Positions 25,682 to 34,416 of a DNA stretch of 64,000 nt are shown here, one piece after another. The notes beneath the pieces were generated by a model. That model was not told where the DNA came from. It ran no database searches and worked only from the letters and a program-made list of their open reading frames with translations. A program made the position numbers and the translations under genes. Source of the stretch: an uncultured Planctomycetota bacterium (lineage in GTDB: Bacteria > Planctomycetota > Phycisphaerae > UBA1845 > UTPLA1); assembly GCA_900696465.1 (NCBI GenBank), contig CAADGE010000030.1, forward strand, positions 124,001-188,000, given 5' to 3'. Each line of letters starts with the position of its first letter. Positions within the stretch are counted from its first letter, which is position 1.

Positions 25682-26491
25682 TCACGGCTCGCGGGCCGCG
25701 TCGGGTATCGTCGCCTTGGTGACGGTTTCCGATGAAGGATGCACGGCCTGCGCCGCTGCAGCGGGCTTCCACGTGATTTCCATCGTGACGTCGGTCACCT
25801 CGACGGATACGGCCACAGCCCCGCCTTGTTCGGAGTTCACCTCGGCCCGACCGGCGATGATCAGGTAATAGCCGCGGCCGTGCTCAAAGCGGGCATCGAA
25901 GATCAGTTCCTGCTCCTTGCCGTGATACTTCGGGCCGAGGGCCATGCTGGAGGCCAGCAGGTTTTGATTCTTCAGCTCGATGCCGAACGTGTCCTTGATG
26001 AAGAAGCGCAGGTTGCTCGATGCGGTCGTGTTTTCTTCAGCAGCGCCGGGGGCGGATTGCTTGATCTCGTTCGTCTCGGCTACCTTCAGACGCAGCTTAA
26101 TGGTCGCCTCCAGAGGACGATCGGTCTTGTTGTCAAAGCTGTAACCCAGCTGAAACTCGCCCCAGGCGCCCCCATCGGGCTCACACTCGGCACGACAGAC
26201 CGCGCCGCCGGCGCCGATTCTCCGGGCTTCTCCGCGACCCTGACCGGACTGACCTGAACGAAACGAGGCGAAGTTGAACTCCGCCGATGCCGGAATGCTG
26301 AGCGATCCCCGTGCCGCGACGGCCGGATCTATATCTTGCCGAAGGGCTTCCGGAAGGCGGACATCGCCGCCGGCACCCGCACCGCCGCCACCGCATCCGG
26401 CTGCTGCTCCGGAAAGCAGCATCGCCATCGAAAGGGCGGAAAAAACCGATCCTCGCCGCATTTCATTCGTCACGAAGTCTTTAAGTGTCAT
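25682..26491 (-). CDS. Putative lipoprotein, unknown function
   Basis: A 269-residue protein with a signal sequence ending in a lipobox-like LLSGAAAGC and then a glycine run. The start may be the ATG at 26491 or an internal ATG at 26464, which leaves a classical MRRG n-region; neither has a clear ribosome-binding site. The mature protein contains SFDNKTDRPLEATIKLRLKVAE, FIKDTFGIELKNQNL, and YHGKEQELIFDARFEHGRGYYLIIAGRAEV. This looks like a beta-sandwich. It ends in a Thr/Ala/Pro-rich tail. No family is recognised. It precedes nadD in an apparent two-gene unit and is divergent from pckA. Confidence 0.75.
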   Translation of the reverse strand: MTLKDFVTNEMRRGSVFSALSMAMLLSGAAAGCGGGGAGAGGDVRLPEALRQDIDPAVAARGSLSIPASAEFNFASFRSGQSGQGRGEARRIGAGGAVCRAECEPDGGAWGEFQLGYSFDNKTDRPLEATIKLRLKVAETNEIKQSAPGAAEENTTASSNLRFFIKDTFGIELKNQNLLASSMALGPKYHGKEQELIFDARFEHGRGYYLIIAGRAEVNSEQGGAVAVSVEVTDVTMEITWKPAAAAQAVHPSSETVTKATIPDAAREP

Positions 26492-26707
26492 GGTGCCGGT
26501 AAACTTACGACGCTGCGGCTGCCCTGTAAAGACGGGGATCATTGCAATATGCCGAAGCGGTCGAAACCCGTCAGTGAGGGGGTTGCTTGCCGGATCAGTG
26601 TTGGAAGGCGACAATCCGCCCCCTGTTGAAGAGTGACAGAGCCCCGGCCACGCCTGGCAACGCTGATCGCGAAGTGACCGTGGGAAGCCGCATCGAGGTT
26701 TGACTTC

Positions 26708-28294
26708 ATGATCAAAAGCAACCACGGTCTGGAAAGCCACGGGCTTGTTCCGGTCAAGCCGGTTCACTGGAACCTCTCGGTCGCCGAGCTGGTCGAGCAG
26801 GCGCTGGCCCGCAAAGAAGGTCAACTGACCAACTTCGGGGCCTTGGCAGCACTGACCGGCAAGCGGACCGGCCGATCACCCAATGATAAATTCGTCGTGC
26901 GCGACGCATCGACGGAATCGACGGTGGCCTGGGGGAAGACCAATCAGCCCATGAAGCCGGAGACCTTCGACGCTCTGCACCGGCTGACGGCGGATCATCT
27001 CAATCAGCGGGAACTCTTCGTCATCGACGCTTTTGCCGGTGCCGATGCGAGCTACGGCATGCCCATTCGCGTGGTCACACCAAAGGCCTGGCACGGTTTG
27101 TTTGCCCGGCAACTCTTTCGGCGACCTAGTGCCGAAGAGATGGCACGAAGCACGCCGGAGTTTGTCATCCTCGGCGCTCCAGACTGCCACGCAGACCCGG
27201 CCCGTCACGGAACCGTCAGCGAGGCCTACGTCGTCGTCAACTTTACCAGAAAGATGGTGCTGATCGGCGGGACGCATTACGCCGGCGAGATCAAGAAATC
27301 AATCTTCACAATCCTCAACCATCTGCTGCCGGATAGAAGCGTCTTTCCGATGCACTGCTCGGCGAACGTCGGCGAGGCCGGCGACGTGGCCCTGTTCTTC
27401 GGGCTTTCCGGCACCGGCAAGACGACGCTCAGCACCGATCCGCAACGGCGTCTGATCGGCGATGATGAACACGGCTGGAGCGATCGCGGTGTTTTCAATT
27501 TTGAAGGCGGCTGCTACGCGAAGTGCATCCGCCTGTCGCGGGAGCGCGAGCCGGAAATCTACAACGCACTGCGCTTCGGCGCAGTGCTGGAAAACGTCGT
27601 CGTCCACCCCGAAAGCCGGATGGTCGATTTTGACAGCGACCGTTACACCGAGAACACCCGGGCGGCCTACCCGCTCGACCACATTGAGAACGCCATCCCC
27701 GAGGGACTGGTTCACAGCCATCCCAAGGCGATCATCTTCCTGACGTGCGATGCCTTCGGCATCCTTCCGCCGATCTCGCGGCTGACCACCGAGCAGGCCA
27801 TGTACCATTTCCTTTCTGGCTACACCGCCAAGCTGGCAGGCACCGAGGCGGGCGTCGGCAGCGAGCCGCAGGCCACCTTCAGCACCGGTTTCGGCCAGCC
27901 GTTTCTGACGCGCAGCCCGATGGTCTATGCGAAGATGCTGGCCGACAAGATCGCCCAGCATCACTCGACCTGTTACCTGGTGAACACGGGATGGACCGGC
28001 GGCAGCTTCGGAACGGGACACCGCATGCGGCTCAGCGCGACGCGGGCGATGATCACCGCGGCGCTGCGCGGCGAACTGCGGGAAGTTCCTACGAAGGCCG
28101 ACCCCTTTTTCGATCTTCGAATCCCCACGCGCGTGCCGGGCGTGCCGGAGGAACTGCTCGATCCGAAACGATCCTGGAAAGACGGCGCGGCCTACGATGC
28201 CAAGGCGCGTCACCTTGCGGAGCTGTTCGTCAAGAACTTTGAGAAGTTTCCTGATGTCACGGCCGAGGTGAAAGCGGCCGGGCCACGGGTTTAG
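26708..28294 (+). CDS. pckA: Phosphoenolpyruvate carboxykinase (ATP)
   Basis: Catalyses ATP-dependent decarboxylation of oxaloacetate to phosphoenolpyruvate, the entry step of gluconeogenesis. The 528-residue protein shows the N-terminal GKRTGRSPNDKFVV block, LIGGTHYAGEIKKSIFTILNHLLP, the kinase-1a loop FFGLSGTGKTTLS, and GDDEHGWSDRGVFNFEGGCYAKCI (kinase-2/metal region). Further on are NTGWTGGSFGTGHRM and a standard C-terminal ARHLAELFVKNFEKF. Length and motifs match the ATP-type enzyme. It is monocistronic as far as can be seen. Confidence 0.96.
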   Translation: MIKSNHGLESHGLVPVKPVHWNLSVAELVEQALARKEGQLTNFGALAALTGKRTGRSPNDKFVVRDASTESTVAWGKTNQPMKPETFDALHRLTADHLNQRELFVIDAFAGADASYGMPIRVVTPKAWHGLFARQLFRRPSAEEMARSTPEFVILGAPDCHADPARHGTVSEAYVVVNFTRKMVLIGGTHYAGEIKKSIFTILNHLLPDRSVFPMHCSANVGEAGDVALFFGLSGTGKTTLSTDPQRRLIGDDEHGWSDRGVFNFEGGCYAKCIRLSREREPEIYNALRFGAVLENVVVHPESRMVDFDSDRYTENTRAAYPLDHIENAIPEGLVHSHPKAIIFLTCDAFGILPPISRLTTEQAMYHFLSGYTAKLAGTEAGVGSEPQATFSTGFGQPFLTRSPMVYAKMLADKIAQHHSTCYLVNTGWTGGSFGTGHRMRLSATRAMITAALRGELREVPTKADPFFDLRIPTRVPGVPEELLDPKRSWKDGAAYDAKARHLAELFVKNFEKFPDVTAEVKAAGPRV

Positions 28295-28370
28295 AAACGA
28301 AGAAAACGGCCGAAGCACTGGTTAAATTGCGCATCTCGCGGCAATGCGAGTGGCCATTCTCCACCTTGCG

Positions 28371-30206
28371 CTAATCCAATGCGGCGGAGTCCTGGACCGC
28401 GAGTCGACGCGGCGCCGGCTCGATCACCATCAGCATACCGCCGCGGGCCTGCACAAAGCTCTCCAGCCACTTCGGCTTGTAGCGCGGGGCGATCTGCACG
28501 GCGTTGACCGTCGGTGCATTGGTCAGATCGGCCGCACCCAGCGGCAGCAGATCATCCGTCACCAGTTTCGGGCCGGCATAGAGCCAGATCGTATTCGGTT
28601 GCGCCTGCATCGCCGCCTGCATCGCCTGTGGCACGGCGCCGCGCGCCGACGGGCGGATGCCGCGCACGTGATCGTAGGCCCGTATCTTGTTGTCGCTCGT
28701 GGCCGGCACCGTCTCACCAATGGCAGGCCAGGCGGCGATCCCTTCGATCGTGCAGGCGAGCACGGCAAAGTGCTGTCGTTCCTCCAACCGATGAATCTGC
28801 TCGACCAGATGATCCGTCAGCAGCGCATGATCCGCACCGGCGCCGGTCGGTGACAGGACAAGAAACACCACGCGCTGCCCGGTCATCTCCATTTCCAGCA
28901 GGACCTCGCGCTTCTGCCCGCCAGGCGGGACAAGCACACTGGTACGACCCGCATAGGTGCCGGGAATGCGCCCTTCAATCTGCACTCGCTGGCCGGCGTA
29001 TTCCGGTCCGAAACGAACCTGCGCCGGAGACGCGCCGTACGACTTGCCCGCGACGAGAACCTCCGCGCCAGGAGGATCGGTCTGAACGATGAGTTCGCAT
29101 TGCGGACGGCTTAGTGCCAGACGGGCCACAATCGGCTGACCGTCGCCGACTTCCGGAAGCTGCAACCGGTGCGTGGCGGGCTCGTAGCCGGCGAGGGCGG
29201 CTACGATCTGAATCTCGCTTCCTCGCTGTTCCGCAGAAATGGGAAGGTCCACCGGTGTCGTGCCACCGGCACGGCCGTCCACGGTGACGATTGCGCCCGG
29301 CGGCTGTGTCTCGACGCGGACGAGCAGACCGGCCGGCTTGAGGTCGAAGTTCAGTTCGAGGCGATTGCCTTTGGCCGGCGGCCGAATCGGTTGTTCGACG
29401 GCCTCGTAGCCGTCGTGTCGAACGGCCAGACGGGACGATTCCCACGAGAGCAAAGTGAGATCGAGCGGGGTCGTGCCTTTGAACTGTTCGTCGATCCAGA
29501 CCTTGGCATTGGGCGGCTCGCTGCGAATCGCCACTTCGATCGGCTTTTGAACCAGCTCGATGCTGATGTCATCGACACCTCCCAGCGCGGAGAGCGGCCG
29601 ACGCACCTCGTGATAGCCCTCGGCGGCGACATTCAGCCATTTCAGTTCGTCCGGTTCTCCGGGAAGCGTCAACTGAAACTGCCCGTTGTCGTTCTCGGGC
29701 TGGATCGGCTGGCCGTCGAGCGTCACTTCCGCCCAGGCGGGCTTAACGGTCAGTCGGATCGGCAGACTGCCGGTGCGCTCGCCGGAGGAAATCGCCAGTG
29801 CAGGAGCCGGGCCTCGCTTCGAGATGAAGTAACCGGTCGCGGCGAACGTCAACAGAAGACCCACTCCCACGCCGATTGCCAGATCGCGCCTTCGCCGACT
29901 CGATCGCGCAATGGACTCTCCATCGATCGTAGAGGCAGGCGTCACCAGAGCCGGACGAACCGGCAGTGAGGCGGACCGCCCCGCCGCTGGCGCAGGCGGC
30001 GCGGGCCTGGGCACCGGTCTGCGATGCGGAAAACGCGGCGATTGAGCGGCAGCTGTCGGCGGCGCCGGAGGTACATGGCGCGAACCCGTGCGGATCTGCT
30101 CGCGGGCATCATGTCGTCGGCAGGCACAACAAATGCCTTCAATGATCGAAATGGCGTCGTCGGATTCGAGGTCCCGACCGCAACGTTCACACAAAAGCGG
30201 GTTCAT
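28371..30206 (-). CDS. Membrane-anchored PEGA-repeat protein with zinc ribbon
   Basis: With the ATG at 30206 the protein has 611 residues. It starts with a short zinc ribbon (CERCGRDL near residue 6 and CCACRR near 28), then a Pro/Arg-rich linker and one membrane segment (LAIGVGVGLLLTFAATGYFI near 110). An outer region follows with about four PEGA-type repeats: VKPAWAEVTLDGQPI, SEPPNAKVWIDEQFKGTTPLDL, TQPPGAIVTVDGRAGGTTPVDL, and TDPPGAEVLVAGKSYGASP. The C-terminal ~170 residues (VVFLVLSPTGAGADHALLTDHLV...) look like a Rossmann-type or VWA-like domain without a visible MIDAS. PEGA modules are usually wall or surface associated. The function is unknown. Convergent with pckA. Confidence 0.8.
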   Translation of the reverse strand: MNPLLCERCGRDLESDDAISIIEGICCACRRHDAREQIRTGSRHVPPAPPTAAAQSPRFPHRRPVPRPAPPAPAAGRSASLPVRPALVTPASTIDGESIARSSRRRRDLAIGVGVGLLLTFAATGYFISKRGPAPALAISSGERTGSLPIRLTVKPAWAEVTLDGQPIQPENDNGQFQLTLPGEPDELKWLNVAAEGYHEVRRPLSALGGVDDISIELVQKPIEVAIRSEPPNAKVWIDEQFKGTTPLDLTLLSWESSRLAVRHDGYEAVEQPIRPPAKGNRLELNFDLKPAGLLVRVETQPPGAIVTVDGRAGGTTPVDLPISAEQRGSEIQIVAALAGYEPATHRLQLPEVGDGQPIVARLALSRPQCELIVQTDPPGAEVLVAGKSYGASPAQVRFGPEYAGQRVQIEGRIPGTYAGRTSVLVPPGGQKREVLLEMEMTGQRVVFLVLSPTGAGADHALLTDHLVEQIHRLEERQHFAVLACTIEGIAAWPAIGETVPATSDNKIRAYDHVRGIRPSARGAVPQAMQAAMQAQPNTIWLYAGPKLVTDDLLPLGAADLTNAPTVNAVQIAPRYKPKWLESFVQARGGMLMVIEPAPRRLAVQDSAALD

Positions 30207-30632
30207 CGGCGAGTCCGTGACTACAGAGCGATTCTGTCTGTCCGCGGCCGGCCATAGCCGAGCGAAGTACGACCCGCTGGTGCGCGTGTCCATCGCCCGG
30301 TCAGCAGGGCCAGTGCGCGGAACTTCCCTTCCTGAATACATCGACCAAAGGCGTCCCATAACTGTAGCCCGCCTGCAACGGATGCCTCTCATAACCACGG
30401 AATTGGCATACAGTTATCACGTCACAAAACAAGAATCAGCGGTCGTCTCGTGAAAATACGCACAAGACAGGTGGCGACACGCCTTCCGGGTGCGATGACT
30501 GATCCATCGCGCGGATATCGAGCATCTGTGCAATGAGCACGGCGAGCCGTTTGAGGGGACCTATGCGGGGCATACGAGGGTGGGCAACAGGATTAAGATA
30601 GTGTTGCAACAGGAGACCGACGCGGAAGGAAC
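30207..30632. other. Divergent intergenic region
   Basis: Nothing coding is supported in these 426 bases between the PEGA-repeat gene and the FHA-GAF-SpoIIE gene. Both promoters should lie here, but I see no near-consensus sigma-70 pair and no strong hairpin. GGAAGGA just before 30633 is the ribosome-binding site of the plus-strand gene. Confidence 0.45.
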
Positions 30633-32288
30633 ATGCAGCAACTACATATTCAGCATCCGGATGGCCGGCGCAGCACGATGGAGCTGACCGGCGAGGAGTG
30701 GTTGATCGGCCGTGACGCTTCTTGCGAAGTGACACTCGACGATGCCGCGACGAGCCGTCGGCATGCGCGCCTCTATCGTGACGCTGAGGGTCGCTACTGG
30801 GTGCAGGACCTCCAAAGCAAAAACGGAACGCTGCTCAATGAACGTGCTGTGACTTCGGCGCCAGTTCACTCGGGCGATGAGATCGTCATCGGAAGCTGCA
30901 CGCTTCGATTAAGCATTCCGGCCGAGCCATCGATCGTCCTGAGCGATGCGGACACGACAACCACGAATGCCACGACCAATTCCTGGGGACGGCACCAGCG
31001 CGTCAACCTCGCGCAGCGCCGGCTCGAAACACTTTACGAGCTGAACGAACGACTGACCGGATTGTTCAATCGGGATGATCTGCTCTCCGAACTGCTGGAT
31101 ATCTGCATCGAGCATTTGCGGTTTGAGCGTGCCGGTGTGGCGGTCTGGTCAGGCGAGGGCGAGGCCGGGGCGACGCCCGCCAGTCGGCAGCAGCAGCCGC
31201 AATGGGTAAAGATTCGCAACGCCGGCGGCGACGATAAGACGGAAATCCGCCTCTCACGGAGCATCATCGATCGCGCCCTGCATCAAGGAGAGCGTATTCT
31301 GATTACGGATACGGCGGGCGAAAACTTCGACCCCACTGCCAGCATGATCGCCAGCCGCATCCGCTCGGCGATGTGCGTGCCGATGGAGTACCACGGGAAA
31401 GTGCGCGGCGTCATCTACGGCGACCGAATTTCGAGCACCGGCGGCTATGTCAAGGAGGACATTGATTACTTCGCCGCACTGGGCCGACTCGGCGCGATGG
31501 GCCTGGCCAATGTCCAGCTTGTCGCGGAGATGCAGCAAAGAGAACGTATCGAGGTCCAGTTGCAACTGGCCCGGCAGATTCAGTCGCAGCTCTTTCCGGC
31601 TGAGCCGCTTCGCCTCGACGGCCTGCTGATCGACGCGCTCAACGACCCCGGGCAGCGCATTTCCGGCGATTATTACGATTACTTTACGCGACGTGACGGG
31701 CTGGTCACCCTCATCATTGCCGACGTGGCGGGAAAGGGTCTGCCCGCCGCGATCCTCATGGCCAATCTCCAGGCAGCCGTGCATGTCACGCTGGCCGAGG
31801 AAACCGATCTGTCCAGGGTGGCCGACATCCTCAACAAGCTCGTCTGTCGCAATGCGCGGGATACCAAGTTCATTACCGGGATTTTCGGCCTGCTGGATCC
31901 GAAGGCGCGGACGTTCACGTTCGTGAATGCCGGACATCCGGGACCGTACCTGCTGCATCCGGAAGGCCATGCAAACGGCCGAGTCGAGAAGGTGAACCTC
32001 GAAGGTACACTTCCGCTGGGAGTCGAATCCGACGAGCGATACGCGATGCACACGCTAATGCTCGGCGATGCGCCGGTGACGCTCTTCCTCTATACCGATG
32101 GCGTGTCAGAGGCAGAGAACCCGCAAAACGAGTTTTATGGTGATGCCCGTCTGGCGGATGCCCTGTCTGCCGGCGTGGATGAGCCGCCGGGCGAGCTGGT
32201 GGCGCGCGTCCGCCGCTCGATCAAGCAGTTTGCCCGCAGTTACCCGCAGACGGATGACATTACGCTCGTCGCAGTGCGGCTGATGTGA
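30633..32288 (+). CDS. FHA-GAF-SpoIIE type PP2C serine phosphatase
   Basis: A 551-residue signalling protein with three domains. An FHA domain (about 1-98; LIGRDASCEVTL, TSRRHARLY, SKNGTLLNE) binds phosphothreonine. A GAF domain (about 135-300) covers LYELNERLTGLFNRDDLLSELLDICIEHL to GLANVQLVAEM. The SpoIIE/RsbU PP2C domain (about 320-551) has ISGDYYDYF, TLIIADVAGKGLPAAILMANLQAAV, FTFVNAGHPGPYLL, FLYTDGVSEAENP and a final YPQTDDITLVAVRL. The metal-binding Asp residues of GD, ADVAGKG and TDG are present. Such proteins control partner-switching (anti-sigma antagonist) pathways; no STAS or RsbW-like partner is in the window. It faces the sigma-factor gene. Confidence 0.93.
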   Translation: MQQLHIQHPDGRRSTMELTGEEWLIGRDASCEVTLDDAATSRRHARLYRDAEGRYWVQDLQSKNGTLLNERAVTSAPVHSGDEIVIGSCTLRLSIPAEPSIVLSDADTTTTNATTNSWGRHQRVNLAQRRLETLYELNERLTGLFNRDDLLSELLDICIEHLRFERAGVAVWSGEGEAGATPASRQQQPQWVKIRNAGGDDKTEIRLSRSIIDRALHQGERILITDTAGENFDPTASMIASRIRSAMCVPMEYHGKVRGVIYGDRISSTGGYVKEDIDYFAALGRLGAMGLANVQLVAEMQQRERIEVQLQLARQIQSQLFPAEPLRLDGLLIDALNDPGQRISGDYYDYFTRRDGLVTLIIADVAGKGLPAAILMANLQAAVHVTLAEETDLSRVADILNKLVCRNARDTKFITGIFGLLDPKARTFTFVNAGHPGPYLLHPEGHANGRVEKVNLEGTLPLGVESDERYAMHTLMLGDAPVTLFLYTDGVSEAENPQNEFYGDARLADALSAGVDEPPGELVARVRRSIKQFARSYPQTDDITLVAVRLM

Positions 32289-32368
32289 GGCACAGATCGC
32301 ACGGCTGCCAGGTCGGCGGAAATCACATTAATAGGTATGTAGTTGGTTAGAAGCAGGACTGGCGAATA

Positions 32369-34075
32369 TCAACCCGCGAGCAGTTCGACACCGCGGTCAC
32401 CGAGGCCGGCCCGCAGCTTGGCCAGGGCCTTAAGTTCGATCTGGCGGACACGTTCCTTCGACAGGCCCAGCTCGCGGCCGATTTCGTCGAGTGTCTGCCC
32501 GGAATCAGCATTTCCAAGACCGAAATGACGCTCGACGATCACCCGCTCGCGCTCGTCGAGCAGTCGCAGGGTTCGAGCGATCGCTTCTTTCGCGACGGCC
32601 GCTGCATCTTCGCCGCCGGCATCGTTGGTACGGGCATCACCGGTCGAAACGAGCAGTTCCTCGCAGCCGGTCTGGAAGCGGTCGGCCCGGCTGATCTCCT
32701 CGGGCACACTGCGGGCAAAACTTCGCGTGATCGCCCACGTGGCATAAGTGGAGAAGCGGAAGCCGCGGGCAAAATCAAACTTGTCCACGGCCCGCATGAG
32801 TGCCATGTTGCCGTCACTGATCAGCTCGAAAAAGTTGAGCGATGGATGACCGAACAGGTGTCGCTTGGCGATGGAAACCACCAGTCGCAGATTGGCCTGG
32901 ATGATCCGGTTGCGCAGTTGTCCGGCTTCGTGCAGTCGGGACTCGACCGCGGCCACGTCGTCCTCGGTCGCGGCGTCGAGTTTTGCGACCAGCGCCCGTC
33001 GCAGCGCTTCGGCCTGGTGCAGGGCAAGGTTCATTCGCGCAAAGAGACGGGCTTCTTCCTCCCGTGAGAGCAGAGGCGTGCGATACAGCGCCTGCAGGTA
33101 GGGCGGCAGGTCGCTCGGCGTGCGCTTAAGAAGTTCATCCGGCGCATCCCTGCTCGCACCACGGCCGGATGCGACCGGAGTCGCCTCACGGCTGAATCGC
33201 GCCTCAGCATCCGGCGCGTCGAAGGTCGGATTGGGAATGTACTCAATGGGAGTTTCGGCCAGTCGCAGGGCCCGACCGCGCACCAGCAGGGCACGAATCT
33301 CCGGCTCACGCCGATTGAACTGCCGGGCCAGCTCACGGCTGGTCGCTCCGGCTTCAAAGGCCTCCAGCACGAGGGTCGCCTCGTCGATTTCGCGGGCCTG
33401 CTCGGCGCGATCGAACAGGGCCTCCTCGGGATGATCGCGGTCAAAGCGACGCAGGGTATAGCGGATCGTCTCGACGGCGCGGCCGGTCGCCTCGGCGATG
33501 GCCAGCGTCGCCGCGTGCAGTGAACACCGCTCACGGGCGACCAGCACCCGAGCCCGCTCGATGATGTCGCCCTTCTCCGACTCGCTCATGACACAGAAAG
33601 CTGTGCCCCGGCGAACCAGCTCGAGGTTCTTCGTGACGAACTGTTCCACGGCGCGGCCGGTGAAGGCCAGTCGCGCCTTGCCATCGGGCAGGATGTACCA
33701 CGCTCCCGCAAGGCCGCGCTGTCGCCAGCGTGAGATCGTCTTGGTGGATACCCGGAAACGGCCGGCGAGCGACTCCGCATCGTAAAGCCGACCCTGTGCC
33801 GCATCGGCAGGCAGCGGACTGGATGCCGTCAGCACATCCATCAACTCGACGAGATCGGCTTTCAGGTCCTTTCCGGAGAGCAGGGCGTCTTCACCGCGAC
33901 GCGGGCGATAGCCGGTCACATGGAAGCAGACGAAGGAGTAAGGGTACTCCCGATCGGATTCGGTCAGGTCGATGGCCCGAAGGATGCCGGAGAGCTGCCG
34001 CAGGCGATGGCGCGCGGGCGACATCGTCAACTCGTGGGCGAGTTGCCTGATTTCGCTGCAGCGGAAGGTCTTCAC
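32369..34075 (-). CDS. Sigma-70 family factor with N-terminal helix-turn-helix extension
   Basis: A 568-residue protein. The C-terminal 240 residues are sigma-70: LSREEEARLFARMN (region 1.2-like), NLRLVVSIAKRHLF...FFELISDGNMALMRAVDKFDFARGFRFSTYATWAITRSFAR (region 2), and DERERVIVERHFGL...QTLDEIGRELGLSKERVRQIELKALAKLR (region 4). Between regions 2 and 4 only a short, unconserved linker is seen, so region 3 appears reduced. The first ~320 residues are extra. Residues 98-147 (ESLAGRFRVSTKTISRWRQRG...) form an excisionase/MerR-like helix-turn-helix, and 160-285 hold two more HTH-like stretches (e.g. EAGATSRELARQFNRREPEIRALL). Such extended sigma factors occur in Planctomycetota. A good promoter lies at 34272-34300. 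Confidence 0.9.
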   Translation of the reverse strand: MKTFRCSEIRQLAHELTMSPARHRLRQLSGILRAIDLTESDREYPYSFVCFHVTGYRPRRGEDALLSGKDLKADLVELMDVLTASSPLPADAAQGRLYDAESLAGRFRVSTKTISRWRQRGLAGAWYILPDGKARLAFTGRAVEQFVTKNLELVRRGTAFCVMSESEKGDIIERARVLVARERCSLHAATLAIAEATGRAVETIRYTLRRFDRDHPEEALFDRAEQAREIDEATLVLEAFEAGATSRELARQFNRREPEIRALLVRGRALRLAETPIEYIPNPTFDAPDAEARFSREATPVASGRGASRDAPDELLKRTPSDLPPYLQALYRTPLLSREEEARLFARMNLALHQAEALRRALVAKLDAATEDDVAAVESRLHEAGQLRNRIIQANLRLVVSIAKRHLFGHPSLNFFELISDGNMALMRAVDKFDFARGFRFSTYATWAITRSFARSVPEEISRADRFQTGCEELLVSTGDARTNDAGGEDAAAVAKEAIARTLRLLDERERVIVERHFGLGNADSGQTLDEIGRELGLSKERVRQIELKALAKLRAGLGDRGVELLAG

Positions 34076-34094
34076 GGCAGGGCTCCGATTATCG

Positions 34095-34117
34095 TTCTCC
34101 GGTCATGCACCGGAGAA
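34095..34117. repeat. Inverted repeat in leader of the sigma-factor gene
   Basis: Perfect nine-base arms TTCTCCGGT and ACCGGAGAA flank CATGC, ending 20 bases before the sigma-factor start codon. There is no T-run, so it is not a terminator. As DNA it could be an operator, perhaps for the HTH part of the adjacent protein; as RNA it could affect ribosome access. Confidence 0.45.
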
Positions 34118-34271
34118 TGCGAGGATACTTATGCGGCGTGAAGTCGAGACGCACCTTGCGGATCCGTCCGGCGGGGCGTTCAACTTGCTGCGCGGCGGGC
34201 CAGCCATGGGAGAGACGCCCCTGCGGCAGGACTGGGGCGCGTACGGACAGACCGCTTCGCTCTCAATCTAT

Positions 34272-34300
34272 ATTATCGAAACCGTACCGGCAAAAGTCAA
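34272..34300 (-). promoter_or_regulatory. Sigma-70-type promoter of the sigma-factor gene
   Basis: On the minus strand TTGACT (34300-34295) and GATAAT (34277-34272) are 17 bases apart, five of six matches each. It predicts a leader of about 190 bases ahead of the start at 34075. The rest of the 34076-34416 gap shows only the inverted repeat at 34095-34117 and the GAGGAG ribosome-binding site of the divergent plus-strand gene. Confidence 0.6.
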
Positions 34301-34416
34301 TCCTGAGCCCCAAAATGAGGTTTCCATGCCCTTCCAGCAGCGGATTCAGGGCATGAGAATGCTGTTCGGCCCATCAAATTCTCAGATCCCGTTAAGGGGG
34401 CCGAGGAGCGTCGACC

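Noticed and set aside
27299-28318. A 339-codon open frame on the minus strand
   Set aside because: Antisense to pckA, a well-supported gene. Arg/Gly/Ala-rich composition typical of a shadow frame.
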